64,000 bases of DNA from Hyphomonadaceae bacterium BRH_c29 (lineage in GTDB: Bacteria; Pseudomonadota; Alphaproteobacteria; Caulobacterales; Hyphomonadaceae), in the NCBI GenBank assembly GCA_000961695.1, contig LADW01000032.1, positions 124,001 to 188,000 on the forward strand. Reading direction: 5' to 3'. How positions within the stretch are numbered: the first letter of the stretch is position 1; every line of letters starts with the position of its first letter. Made by a program: the position numbers and the translations under genes. This document shows, one piece after another, positions 18,219 to 27,331 of the stretch. Under the pieces are notes generated by a model, which made no database searches, was not told the origin of the DNA, and saw nothing but the letters and a program-made list of their open reading frames with translations.

Positions 18219-19361
18219 CTAGTCGAGTGTCCGGCGGTAACGCAGCATGGCGACGCTCACCGCGACAGCGGTAAAGATACACAGCGCAATCAGCGGGTCC
18301 TGCAATTGGGCAAGGCTCGTATCCTTCAGCATCACCCCGCGCACGATGCGAAGGAAGTGCGTGAGGGGCAGGGCCTCTCCGATGACTTGCGCCCAATCCG
18401 GCATACCCCGGAAGGGGAACATGAAGCCGGACAAGAGGATGGACGGCAGAAAGAAGAAGAAAGTCAGCTGCATGGCTTGCATCTGCGTCCGGGCGACGGT
18501 CGAGAAGGTGAAGCCAAGCGCCAGGTTGGCCAGCACGAAGATGGTGACGCCCAGAAGCAGGATCCATGGCTGGCCGATGAATGGCACTTCGAACAATATC
18601 TGCGCCGCCAACAGGATCACCAGCGTCTGCGAGGCGCCGACAATGACATAGGGCAGGATTTTCCCCAGCATCATTTCGAATGGCTTGACCGGCATCGCGA
18701 GCAGGTTTTCGAGCGTGCCCTGTTCGGACTCCCGCGTCATTGCCATGGAGGTGATCATGACCAGCGTCATGGTGAGGATAACGCCGAGCAGGCCGGGTAC
18801 GATATTGTAGCTGGTCTTGGCTTCCGGATTGTACATCTGGTGGACGACCAGTTCGAAGGGAGGCTGTCCACTCGCTGCGACGCTGCGGAGTGGTCCTTTC
18901 AGATCATGACGCAGTGCATCCGTCAGAATGGTCTGCGCAAAGCCGACTGCGCCAGACGCCGCAGCCGGATCGGACGCGTCGGCTTCGATCAGGATTTGCG
19001 GGTGTTCGCCCCGCACCAGCTGCCGGGTGAAGCCAGCAGGGATGGACACAACGAAGGCCACTTCGCCGCGCGCCAGCAGGTCGCCCGTCTCGCGCGGGTC
19101 GCTCGTCTGCATCACGAAATTATAGTATTCGGACGTTCGCAGTGACTGAACCAGTGTACGGACGATGGGGGTCTGTTCCTCTACCAGCAAGGCCGCCGGA
19201 AGGTGTTTCGGGTTCATGTTGATGGCGTAGCCAAACAGGATCAGCTGGATGATCGGAATACCGAACATCATGGCAAAGGTCAGCCTGTCGCGCCGCATCT
19301 GAACGGCTTCCTTGAGGAAGACGGCCCAGATGCGGGCAAAGGAAGAGACGACGGCGTTCAT
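18219..19361 (-). CDS. ABC-2 type exporter permease
   Basis: 380 residues with the YhhJ/YbhR-type layout: one N-terminal membrane helix (FAMMFGIPIIQLILFGYAINM), a long periplasmic domain (about 50-175), then five helices, including the conserved region MTRESEQGTLENLLAMPVKPFEMMLGKILPYV. It forms the membrane channel for the ATPase encoded upstream. Related E. coli systems (YbhGFSR) use two different permeases, whereas only one is present here, so it likely acts as a homodimer. The start overlaps the ATPase stop by 4 bases. Confidence 0.9.
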   Translation of the reverse strand: MNAVVSSFARIWAVFLKEAVQMRRDRLTFAMMFGIPIIQLILFGYAINMNPKHLPAALLVEEQTPIVRTLVQSLRTSEYYNFVMQTSDPRETGDLLARGEVAFVVSIPAGFTRQLVRGEHPQILIEADASDPAAASGAVGFAQTILTDALRHDLKGPLRSVAASGQPPFELVVHQMYNPEAKTSYNIVPGLLGVILTMTLVMITSMAMTRESEQGTLENLLAMPVKPFEMMLGKILPYVIVGASQTLVILLAAQILFEVPFIGQPWILLLGVTIFVLANLALGFTFSTVARTQMQAMQLTFFFFLPSILLSGFMFPFRGMPDWAQVIGEALPLTHFLRIVRGVMLKDTSLAQLQDPLIALCIFTAVAVSVAMLRYRRTLD

Positions 19362-20290
19362 GCGTGCACGCGTGTGTCGACGCCAGCCTCGGCGCTGAGG
19401 GCGATGAAAGCGTCTTCCAGACTTGGCCGGACTTCATTCCAGACAACATCATCAGACGGGTGGCGGTTGAGCGCCGCCCGGATCGCTGCGGGGTCTTGGC
19501 CGCTGAGATGTAGCGCGGAGCCAAAATAGGCCACATGGTCAACGCCTGGCTCGGTTTTGAGGGCTTCGGCCAGGCGCCGAACACCCTTGCCTTCCCCTCG
19601 GAAGGTGGACAGGCCGGAGCGGTCAATGACGTCTGGCACTGTGCCTTCAACAATCTTGTGGCCATTGGCGAGGTAGACGATGCGATCGCAGCGTTCTGCT
19701 TCGTCCATGTAGTGGGTGGAAACCAGAACGGTCATGCCTTCGAGGGAGAGGTGGTGGATTTCGTCCCAGAAGTCCCGCCGGGCTTGAGGGTCGACGCCTG
19801 CCGTGGGCTCATCCAGCAGGAGCAGCTTTGGATTGTGCATCGTGACGGCTGCCAGTGCGAGGCGCTGCTTCCAGCCACCCGAAAGTGCGCCGGCCAGTTG
19901 GCGCTGGCGATTGGTCAGGCCGAGTTTTTCGAGCGTCTGGTCCACGGTTTCGCGCAAGTGCGGCAGGCGGTAGAGGCGCGCCACGAATTCCAAGTTTTCG
20001 CGGATGGTCATGTCGCTCCAGAACGAGAATTTCTGGGTCATGTAGCCCGTCTGTTGCCGGATCAGTGCGGCGTCGCGCTGGATGTCATAGCCGAGGCACT
20101 GGCCTGACCCCTCCGTCACTTTCAGAAGGCCACAAATCATGCGGATCGTTGTCGTCTTGCCGGACCCGTTGGGGCCGAGGAAGCCCCAGACTTCGCCGCG
20201 CGGCAGCTGAATGTCGACGCCAGCCACGGCAGTCTTCTTGCCGAACCGCTTGATCAGTCCGTGAACGTCAATGGCCAGCTCGCCGGACAT
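19358..20290 (-). CDS. ABC transporter ATP-binding protein
   Basis: 310 residues. Single ATPase domain with Walker A GPNGSGKTTT, signature LSGGWKQRLALAA, Walker B LLLLDEPTAGVDPQARR and H-loop VSTHYMDEAERCDR. A C-terminal extension of about 75 residues is typical of DrrA/YbhF-type exporters. It energises the ABC-2 permease downstream. It starts on the last base of the adaptor gene's stop codon (TAATG). The likely cargo is a hydrophobic drug or metabolite, but no feature fixes it. Confidence 0.92.
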   Translation of the reverse strand: MSGELAIDVHGLIKRFGKKTAVAGVDIQLPRGEVWGFLGPNGSGKTTTIRMICGLLKVTEGSGQCLGYDIQRDAALIRQQTGYMTQKFSFWSDMTIRENLEFVARLYRLPHLRETVDQTLEKLGLTNRQRQLAGALSGGWKQRLALAAVTMHNPKLLLLDEPTAGVDPQARRDFWDEIHHLSLEGMTVLVSTHYMDEAERCDRIVYLANGHKIVEGTVPDVIDRSGLSTFRGEGKGVRRLAEALKTEPGVDHVAYFGSALHLSGQDPAAIRAALNRHPSDDVVWNEVRPSLEDAFIALSAEAGVDTRVHA

Positions 20291-21243
20291 TACCAGGTCA
20301 CCTCCACTGGCAGGCCGGGGTGCAGGCCAATACCGGGCGGGACTTTCGCCTCCACCATGAAGACAAGCTTCTCGCGTGAATGGCGGGCGTAGATCACCGG
20401 GGGCGCAAACTCGGCCTCATGTGAAATGAAGCGAATGTCTGCCTTCACCGGCGCCGTCAGGCCATCGGCTGTGAGCGAGACAGTCTGACCGACTTTCAAT
20501 TTGGCAAGATCCGTCTCCGGAACATAGAAGCGCGCCTTCAGGCCATTGTCGGGCAGGATCGCAATGACCGGGGTGCCGGGCGTAACGAATTCGCCTGTGC
20601 GGAAAAAGACCTCCTCCACCTTGCCGCTGACCGGGGCCATGCTGCGCCGCTCATTGAGACGGTACTCTGCAGAGGATTTGGCGGCCTCGGCAGACTGGGT
20701 CGCGGCATCTGCTGCGACTCGGGAAGCGTCCCGGCCGGGCAGGGCGGCGACTTTCAGGTCCTGTTCTGCGGCGTGCACGGACGCGACTGCCGCGCTATAT
20801 TCTGCTTCCATGGTGTCGCGTTGGGATTTCGGTGCGTAGCCTTGCTCGACCAGTGGCAGGATGCGGTCGCGTTCGCTGGTGGCCTGTTCCAGCCGGGCCT
20901 TTGCTTCGGCGAGGCGAGCTTCCAGCCGCTTGATTTCCGGTGGGCGGGCACCTGTGCTGAGATCGACGGCCTGCGCAGTGGCCTGATCCAGCCGCGCGGT
21001 GGCTTCCGCGACTGCGGCTTCTTCTGCCGTACTGTCCAGCTGGAACAGGAAGTCACCTTCTGTCACCTGGCTGCCTTCGGTCACGGACTGTTCGACAATC
21101 CGGCCGGAGGCGGGCGCGGCAACATAGGTCCAGTCCGCCTCGATATAGCCGAGAATGACCGTGTCTTCCTGCTGGGTACAGGCGGCGAGCCCCAGCAGGG
21201 CGGCGCCGGACAAAAGGGCTCGCAGCGCGAATAAGCGGGTCAT
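20290..21243 (-). CDS. HlyD/YbhG-family adaptor lipoprotein
   Basis: 317 residues from the ATG at 21243, which overlaps the TetR stop as ATGA. The N-terminus MTRLFALRALLSGAALLGLAAC carries a lipobox (LAAC), so the adaptor is lipid-anchored. It has the lipoyl half GYIEADWTYVAAPASGRIVEQSVTEGSQVTEGDFLF, a coiled-coil hairpin (about 65-190) and the return lipoyl half MAPVSGKVEEVFFRTGEFVTPGTPVIAI. It links the ABC exporter to an outer-membrane channel. No TolC gene is in this operon, so a channel encoded elsewhere must serve. Confidence 0.9.
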   Translation of the reverse strand: MTRLFALRALLSGAALLGLAACTQQEDTVILGYIEADWTYVAAPASGRIVEQSVTEGSQVTEGDFLFQLDSTAEEAAVAEATARLDQATAQAVDLSTGARPPEIKRLEARLAEAKARLEQATSERDRILPLVEQGYAPKSQRDTMEAEYSAAVASVHAAEQDLKVAALPGRDASRVAADAATQSAEAAKSSAEYRLNERRSMAPVSGKVEEVFFRTGEFVTPGTPVIAILPDNGLKARFYVPETDLAKLKVGQTVSLTADGLTAPVKADIRFISHEAEFAPPVIYARHSREKLVFMVEAKVPPGIGLHPGLPVEVTW

Positions 21244-21878
21244 GACACACTTCCGGGTTGGAGGGCTTTGAGCATCATCTGCTCGTGAATCTGAAAAAGC
21301 TGGTCGAGGTCGACTTCGGCATCTGCTTGCTGATTGAAGACGGCCTGCCAAAGCGCGGACAGAACAATGGGGCCCATGACAATACGTGCTGTCAGCTCCG
21401 GATTGGTGACGTCGGCTTCTCCGGCGTCATGTGCGCGGCGCAATACGCCGGCGATCATCGTGATGACGCGTTCGACCAGTTCCTTGCGGTAGGCGGTCAC
21501 CAGCTGAGGGAACATGTGGCTGTCGCCAATCAGTACCTTCATCAGGCGGGGCAGGTCGGTCTGGCGGATCAAGAGCGGCGCAAACCGGCGAATGCCTCCG
21601 AGGGCATCTTTCAGGCTGCCTGCGCTTTCAGTGATCTGCTCGATGATTTCGAGATTGGGAGAGGCCAGGGATTCAACCAGCGCCCGGAACATCGCTTCCT
21701 TGGAGTCGAAGTAGAGGTAGAGGGCGCCCTTGGACAGGTGCGCCCGCTTCGCGATGTCGGTCATGCGTGTGGCTGCGAAGCCTTTTTCAAAGAACTCATC
21801 CAGCGCGGCGCCGAGAAGCGCCTGCCTGCGTTCGTCTTTTGCTTCGTCGCTTCGCGCTCGTCGCATGGTGTCGTCCAT
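21240..21878 (-). CDS. TetR family regulator of the ABC exporter (CecR/YbiH-like)
   Basis: 212 residues. The HTH region is FAATRMTDIAKRAHLSKGALYLYFDSKEAMFRALVE, with a ligand domain resembling the TetR_C regulators of YbhGFSR-type exporters. It is the first gene of the exporter operon, and its own operator (TAACTGACCAGTCAGTTA) lies three bases upstream of its ATG, so autorepression relieved by an exported compound is the obvious model. Confidence 0.92.
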   Translation of the reverse strand: MDDTMRRARSDEAKDERRQALLGAALDEFFEKGFAATRMTDIAKRAHLSKGALYLYFDSKEAMFRALVESLASPNLEIIEQITESAGSLKDALGGIRRFAPLLIRQTDLPRLMKVLIGDSHMFPQLVTAYRKELVERVITMIAGVLRRAHDAGEADVTNPELTARIVMGPIVLSALWQAVFNQQADAEVDLDQLFQIHEQMMLKALQPGSVS

Positions 21879-21881
21879 AAA

Positions 21882-21899
21882 TAACTGACCAGTCAGTTA
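21882..21899. promoter_or_regulatory. TetR operator, 18-base inverted repeat
   Basis: TAACTGACCAGTCAGTTA has perfect 8-base arms around the centre CA. The TGAC-CA-GTCA core is a common TetR-family site. It sits just upstream of the regulator's ATG (21878, minus strand), where bound protein would block the exporter promoter. The divergent alpha-glucuronidase gene starts 176 bases away and may or may not be affected. Confidence 0.75.
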
Positions 21900-22075
21900 G
21901 TAACAGGGAGAGTCGTGATCCGTCAATGGATGAAGATGCCAGTGTTTACAAAGGATCTGCGGCGACGGGTGAGAATTTTCGGCGCCGGGTTGCGGTCTTT
22001 GCCGGGCTGGTCGAATATATCGCCATTCCGGACAGCCAAGGCTCAACGACAACGGAAATTCCTGGAGGAACAGAC

Positions 22076-24256
22076 GTGCTCAAAAAACAGAGCCAAAAAT
22101 GTTACCGCAAACAATTCGGCCTTTGGCTATTTTTGCTTGTGGTGAACGTGTTTGCTCCGGTCGCTTTTGCGGAAGACGGATATGACCTCTGGTTGCGCTA
22201 CGCGCCTTTGGACCATGCCCCAAAGGGCGCGCCCGGATATGTTCAGGTGGCGTGCGATGATCTTTCACCAACGATGCAAGTGGCTGTCGATGAGATCGAA
22301 CGCGCCACGGCGTCCATGTTGTCGCGACCACTCAAGCAAACCGGCGAGCGACGCGCGCGAAGCCTGGTGCTTGCCAGCCCGGCATGTCAGGAGGGCGTGG
22401 CGTCCGGCAGCTTGCCGTCGGTCGAAGACGTCGGCGCTGAGGGCTATTCGATCCGCTCAACCCAATTGAACGGTCGATCCGTTACCCTCATTGCCGCGCA
22501 GAGTGACATTGGCGTGCTCTATGGCGTATTCACCTATCTCCAGAGAATGGCGGAGGGGAAGAGCCTCACCCAGCTCGACATCACGGACAAGCCGGCCACG
22601 CAGCTACGCCTGCTGAACCATTGGGACGGTCTCGACCGGCATGTGGAACGTGGCTATTCCGGCCAATCAATTTGGGACTGGCACAGGCTGCCGGGCTATG
22701 TGGACCCAAGGTATACGGACTATGCGCGCGCCAATGCATCCATTGGCATCAATGGGGTGTCACTGACAAATGTGAATGCGGATGCGACCGTGTTGACGCT
22801 GCCCTATCTGGAGAAAGTTGCCGCGCTGGCCGATGCGTTTCGTCCCTATGGCATTCGGGTCTATCTCACGGCCCGCTTTTCTGCGCCGATTGAGATTGGC
22901 GGACTGGATACGGCTGACCCGCTGGACCCCGATGTTGCCGCATGGTGGAAAGCGAAGGCCGACGAAATCTACGAATACGTGCCTGACTTTGGCGGCTTCC
23001 TCGTCAAGGCCAATTCGGAAGGCCAGCCCGGCCCGCAGGACTATGGGCGCAGCCATGCCGACGGTGCCAATATGCTGGCGGCGGCTGTCGCGCCGCATGG
23101 CGGTGTCGTGATGTGGCGAGCCTTCGTGTATTCGGCCGATGAGCCGGAAGACCGCGTCAAACAGGCCTATTCGGAATTTGTGCCGCTGGATGGTCAGTTT
23201 GCAGACAATGTTCTGATTCAGGCCAAGAATGGTCCGTTGGATTTTCAGCCGCGCGAGCCCTTCAGTCCGCTCTTCGGCGCGCTGCCGCAAACGCCGCTGA
23301 TGCTCGAACTCCAGATCACAAAGGAATATCTCGGCTTCTCGACGCATCTGGCCTATCTGGGAACACTCTGGGAGGAGGTGCTCCAATCCGACACCTACGC
23401 AAAAGGAGCGGGGTCGACTGTCGCGTCGGTGATTGACGGTCAGCTTGAAGGTTATGACCGCACCGGCATGGCAGGGGTGGCGAACATAGGCTCAGACCGC
23501 AACTGGTCCGGCTCGCAGTTCGATCAGGCAAACTGGTACGCCTTTGGACGCTTCGCCTGGAACCCCGATGCCTCCGCCGAACAGATTGCCCGCGATTGGG
23601 TGGCCCTCACGTTCAGCCGGGACCCGGCTGTCATCGAGACAATCACCGGCATGATGATGGAGTCGCGGGAGGCCGTGGTCGACTATATGACGCCGCTCGG
23701 TCTCGCCCATCTGATGGGGACGGGGCACCATTATGGGCCTGCGCCCTGGGTCGATGATCTCGGCCGCGCAGACTGGACGCCGTATTATTACCATAAGGCG
23801 ACAGCGGACAGGATCGGGTTCGACCGTACGGCAACCGGATCAGATGCCATTTCGCAATATGCGCCGGAGCTGCAGGCCCTCTGGTCTGATCCGGAAACGG
23901 TGCCCGAAAACCTGTTACTCTGGTTCCACCGGATGCGCTGGGACGACCGTCTGGAGGATGGTCTCACCGTCTGGGAGGCGATGGTCGGTCATTATGATCA
24001 CGGTGTGGCGGTCGTGTCAGACTTTCAGCGGCGTTGGGAAACCCTCCGACTGCAAATCGATGCGGAGCGGTTCGGTCAGGTTTCTGATTTTCTCGCTATT
24101 CAGGCGCAGGAAGCCAAATGGTGGCGTGATGCGTCCATTTCCTATTGGCAGAGCGTGAATCATCTGCCGTTGCCGGATGGCCACGCGCCGCCCGAACACG
24201 ATCTCGATTACTATAAAAGCCTCTCCTTCCCGAATGCACCCGGGCAGGGGCGCTGA
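22076..24256 (+). CDS. aguA: GH67 alpha-glucuronidase, exported
   Basis: 726 residues from the GTG at 22076, which has a strong GGAGGA site six bases upstream. In-frame Met codons further upstream lack this. The first 32 residues are a Sec signal peptide (KKQSQKCYRKQFGLWLFLL...PVAFA). The mature protein is a full-length GH67: EDGYDLWLRYAPL, then LRLLNHWDGLDRHVERGYSGQSIWDW, then FGGFLVKANSEGQPGPQDYGRSHADGANMLA, then MLELQITKEYLGFSTHLAYLGTLWEE. It removes 4-O-methyl-glucuronic acid from xylo-oligosaccharide ends. The next gene is a sugar-acid permease, making a small glucuronoxylan-use operon. Confidence 0.94.
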   Translation: MLKKQSQKCYRKQFGLWLFLLVVNVFAPVAFAEDGYDLWLRYAPLDHAPKGAPGYVQVACDDLSPTMQVAVDEIERATASMLSRPLKQTGERRARSLVLASPACQEGVASGSLPSVEDVGAEGYSIRSTQLNGRSVTLIAAQSDIGVLYGVFTYLQRMAEGKSLTQLDITDKPATQLRLLNHWDGLDRHVERGYSGQSIWDWHRLPGYVDPRYTDYARANASIGINGVSLTNVNADATVLTLPYLEKVAALADAFRPYGIRVYLTARFSAPIEIGGLDTADPLDPDVAAWWKAKADEIYEYVPDFGGFLVKANSEGQPGPQDYGRSHADGANMLAAAVAPHGGVVMWRAFVYSADEPEDRVKQAYSEFVPLDGQFADNVLIQAKNGPLDFQPREPFSPLFGALPQTPLMLELQITKEYLGFSTHLAYLGTLWEEVLQSDTYAKGAGSTVASVIDGQLEGYDRTGMAGVANIGSDRNWSGSQFDQANWYAFGRFAWNPDASAEQIARDWVALTFSRDPAVIETITGMMMESREAVVDYMTPLGLAHLMGTGHHYGPAPWVDDLGRADWTPYYYHKATADRIGFDRTATGSDAISQYAPELQALWSDPETVPENLLLWFHRMRWDDRLEDGLTVWEAMVGHYDHGVAVVSDFQRRWETLRLQIDAERFGQVSDFLAIQAQEAKWWRDASISYWQSVNHLPLPDGHAPPEHDLDYYKSLSFPNAPGQGR

Positions 24257-24301
24257 CGGACGGGCATCAGAACAAGACCAACAGAATGGCGAGGGGGACG
24301 C

Positions 24302-25684
24302 ATGAACTGGCTTTTGGAAAACCAACCTTTATTGGCAACGGCAGGCGGTGTTCTGGCGCTTGTTGTCCTCATCGTCCGGACACGTATGAATGCCTTTGCC
24401 GCATTGATCCTGATAGCGATCTTCAGCGCGATTGCTGCCGGCATGGCGCCCGATGTTGCAATGGATACAATTGTCAAAGGCATGGGCGGGACGCTGGGCT
24501 TTATTGCTGTGGTGATCGGGCTTGGGGCTCTGTTTGGTGCAATCCTGGAATCGTCAGGCGGGGTAACGGCCCTGGCGAACCAGATGCTGCACAATCGTGG
24601 ACCTGCGGCGGGACGGTGGAGCATGGGCGCCATTGGCTTGATGGTCGCAATTCCCGTTTTCCTCGATGTCGCGCTGATCATTCTGGCGCCGCTGGTTTTC
24701 GCAATGGCCGCGCGTGCGTCGAAGCCTGCGATGCTGTTTGCTCTGCCTTTGCTGGCGGGGCTGGCGGTGGGGCATGCCCTGATCCCGCCGACACCGGGGC
24801 CGATTGCGGTGGCGGAGATACTTGGTACGGATCTCGGCTGGATGATCGGGTTCGGTCTTCTGATTGGCGTGGTGACCATGCCGATTGCCGGACCGATCTA
24901 TGCAGGCTGGCTGGATCGGAAGGGCTGGATGCCGGAAGGCGCGCCGCATCATGCCGCAGGAGAGGAAGAGCCTGCGCCGCCCGTCATGAAGGGAAGCGCC
25001 ACGGCGATCCTGATCCTGCTGCCGCTGGTGCTGATCCTTGCTGGAACACTCGCCACCACGCTGATACCGCCAGATGCCACCGGAGGCCTGCTTCTGTTGC
25101 GGCATGTCCTCTATCTGATCGGGCACCCATTCGTGGCGCTGCTGGCCGCGTGCGGTCTGGCCATGCTCTTCTTTCGCGGGGCGAGTGACGCGCAGCGCCA
25201 CAAGCTGAAAGCCGGGATTTCGCGTGCGTTGGAGCCGACCGGTGCGGTGATCCTGGTTACCGGAGCCGGTGGGGCTTTCAAGCAGGTGCTGGTGGATACA
25301 GGGGCAGGGACGCAACTCGCCAATGCCGCTCTGGCGATTGGCATGACGCCTCTGATCGCCGGTTATGCTCTGGCCTTGCTGATCCGGGTTGCGCAGGGGA
25401 GCGCCACGGTGGCCATGATTACGGCGGCGGGGCTTGTCGCACCGATTGCGTCCGCCGCGGGCCTGTCTGCACCGGAACTGGCTCTGGTGGCGATTGGGGT
25501 TGCGTGTGGGGCGACGGCTCTGTCGCACGTCAATGATTCCGGCTTTTGGTTGGTCAATCGCCTCTTTGGCCTGACCGAACGGGAGACTTTCCAGACCTGG
25601 AGCATGACTGCCACGCTGGTGAGCGTCGTCGGCTTTATTTGCGCCAGTCTGTTGATGGTATTGCTGAAAGTCGCCGGGGTTTGA
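24302..25684 (+). CDS. GntP-family gluconate/glucuronate-type permease
   Basis: 460 residues, inner membrane, about twelve hydrophobic helices. The family motifs SSGGVTALANQML, VFLDVALIILAPLVFAMA, HALIPPTPGPIAVAEILG and GVACGATALSHVNDSGFWLVNRLFGL are all present. GntP proteins import gluconate and related acids with protons. It lies 45 bases after the alpha-glucuronidase gene, so uptake of released (methyl)glucuronate or a related acid is the likely job, though the family name suggests gluconate. Confidence 0.9.
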   Translation: MNWLLENQPLLATAGGVLALVVLIVRTRMNAFAALILIAIFSAIAAGMAPDVAMDTIVKGMGGTLGFIAVVIGLGALFGAILESSGGVTALANQMLHNRGPAAGRWSMGAIGLMVAIPVFLDVALIILAPLVFAMAARASKPAMLFALPLLAGLAVGHALIPPTPGPIAVAEILGTDLGWMIGFGLLIGVVTMPIAGPIYAGWLDRKGWMPEGAPHHAAGEEEPAPPVMKGSATAILILLPLVLILAGTLATTLIPPDATGGLLLLRHVLYLIGHPFVALLAACGLAMLFFRGASDAQRHKLKAGISRALEPTGAVILVTGAGGAFKQVLVDTGAGTQLANAALAIGMTPLIAGYALALLIRVAQGSATVAMITAAGLVAPIASAAGLSAPELALVAIGVACGATALSHVNDSGFWLVNRLFGLTERETFQTWSMTATLVSVVGFICASLLMVLLKVAGV

Positions 25685-25803
25685 GGCATTCGGTCGTAAG
25701 GATGGCAGGGCGGCACTGGCACCGTCAAAGAAGGTTTACATTTCTGACACTAAACTTTCGGGATGGTTGCCTATTGGTCCCGGCTTGAAGCTGGAAAGAT
25801 GCC

Positions 25804-26154
25804 ATGCCGAGTGACAACCATTTCGTATATTCGCTTGAGCTGAAGATCCTCGACCTGGAGAAATCCGTGCGGGAGCTTGAGCGTCGACTGTCGGACATGG
25901 AGGCGAAGCAGGCCGCTGCGGTGCAGCTCTCTCAACCCGATGTTCCGGAAGACGTGCTCCGGCAGATCGAACAGGGGGAAAACCCTGTCCGGGTCCTGCG
26001 CCAACACCGCCTGATGACTCAGAAAGACCTGAGCGCCCTGTGCGGTATCCGTGCGAACCATATCTCCGCCATGGAGCGCGGAATGCCATTCGGCCTGAAA
26101 ACAGCAAAACGCCTGGCTGAAGCTCTGGATGTTCCAGTCGGCCTGCTCACGTGA
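25804..26154 (+). CDS. XRE-type HTH regulator with N-terminal coiled coil
   Basis: 116 residues. Residues 10-45 form a short coiled coil (SLELKILDLEKSVRELERRLSDMEAKQ), and residues 60-114 a Cro/C1-type helix-turn-helix (LRQHRLMTQKDLSALCGIRANHISAMERG...TAKRLAEALDVPVGLL). No toxin partner is visible. The next gene, a lipoprotein, starts eight bases after the stop, so the two are co-transcribed. The target is unknown; phage or antitoxin origin is possible, but no phage genes are nearby. Confidence 0.85.
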   Translation: MPSDNHFVYSLELKILDLEKSVRELERRLSDMEAKQAAAVQLSQPDVPEDVLRQIEQGENPVRVLRQHRLMTQKDLSALCGIRANHISAMERGMPFGLKTAKRLAEALDVPVGLLT

Positions 26155-26161
26155 GGAAATG

Positions 26162-27034
26162 ATGAATATCAAGCTCCTGCCGCTCTTTGCGGCGACCGCA
26201 CTCTTGTTTGCAGCCTGCACGAAAGCGGCCCCGGCTGGCCCGGTGCAGATTTTCCCTGATACCGAAGCGCCGGATCATCGTAACCACGCCTATTCAATGA
26301 CTGAAAATCCGGATGGTACGATCCGTATCTACACGCAAGAGCGTGATGATGAAGCTCTTCTCTACGAGATGCATCGCACCGGAAAATCCTGGTCCGAGCC
26401 AACCCGTATGAATCTTCCAACCCGAAAGCTGTTGAAAGGCGCAAGCTTCAGCCGCGAGGACGGGTCGCTCTATTTCGCAACAGACGCCGAAATGCCACCA
26501 CCTTTCAAAGGCAAGGATCTCAATATCTGGCGCGTGGAGTGGGATGGATCGGCCTGGGGCGAAGCAGCCCCCATTGAAGGCGACATCAATACCGGCGCCA
26601 ACGAAACCATCGCATCCGTGGCGGCTGACGGTACGATGATATATGTCTCAAACCGCCCGGAAATGGATGGGTTTGGCTATGGCCTTGGCGAAGCGCATCG
26701 CGACGAAACGGGCGCCTGGAAGGTGACAAAGTTCCTAACAGATCTCAACGACATGCGGACCGATGACCATGTCGTCGTCACGGCTGACGGAAACCGGATG
26801 TTCTTCTACTCTCATCGCTCACCGAAAGTCGGAGCGACTGACATCTGGACAAGCACACGCCAGGAAGATGGCACCTGGAGCGCTCCTGTGAATCCCGGGC
26901 CGCCTTTGAATTCCGAGGACAGCGAGTTCGGTCCGGGTCTCTCCGGCGACGGCCAGACCCTGTTTTTCTCCCGCGATGGTGTCTTGATGCAGATTGGTCT
27001 GGATGAAGTCCTGAAGAGCCCACAGCTACAGTAA
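26162..27034 (+). CDS. Beta-propeller (PD40-like) lipoprotein
   Basis: About 290 residues from the second of two adjacent ATG codons; the first leaves the GAGG site only two bases away. The lipobox is ATALLFAAC. The mature part has WD40-like/PD40 blades: ASFSREDGSLYFATDAEM, SVAADGTMIYVSNRPEMDGFG, VVTADGNRMFFYSHRSPKVGATDIW and GPGLSGDGQTLFFSRDGV. Such propellers bind peptides or glycans or act as scaffolds; no catalytic signature is visible. It pairs with the XRE gene. Confidence 0.8.
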   Translation: MNIKLLPLFAATALLFAACTKAAPAGPVQIFPDTEAPDHRNHAYSMTENPDGTIRIYTQERDDEALLYEMHRTGKSWSEPTRMNLPTRKLLKGASFSREDGSLYFATDAEMPPPFKGKDLNIWRVEWDGSAWGEAAPIEGDINTGANETIASVAADGTMIYVSNRPEMDGFGYGLGEAHRDETGAWKVTKFLTDLNDMRTDDHVVVTADGNRMFFYSHRSPKVGATDIWTSTRQEDGTWSAPVNPGPPLNSEDSEFGPGLSGDGQTLFFSRDGVLMQIGLDEVLKSPQLQ

Positions 27035-27331
27035 ATGCGAACCGACAGAAAATCTGCAGTCCGGAAGGAGCAGAGAGCCTGCTCCGATCATTTCTGCTCG
27101 CTTCTCAACGGCTGTTGCAGGATGCGGATCGCAAGATTTTCTGAGTCCTGCAGCCATTTCTTCGAGGCTTCGTGGGCGTCACAAAAACTTAATCAAACCG
27201 TTTCGCAACCGTAAAGCTGCGCTGCCATAAGCCGCCACGGTAGCACGAGCACTCCAAGGGGATTCTGGGATTCGTGCAGGCCTCAAACGTTAGACACAGC
27301 GGCTCCATTGGGGGTCTTAGAGGGAAGTTTC
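27035..27331. other. Intergenic region before the large surface lipoprotein
   Basis: Nearly 300 bases without a convincing gene. It holds a weak hairpin GGAGCAG-N5-CTGCTCC (27067-27085, poor U tract) that may end the upstream operon, and a weak Pho-box-like stretch GCGTCAC-AAAA-ACTTAAT (27176-27193, about 9 of 14 matches to CTGTCAT-N4-CTGTCAC). The ribosome site GAGGGAAG precedes the lipoprotein ATG. Confidence 0.5.

Noticed and set aside
27067-27085. Hairpin GGAGCAG-N5-CTGCTCC as a terminator
   Set aside because: The stem is good but the U tract after it is poor, so it is mentioned only in the intergenic entry.
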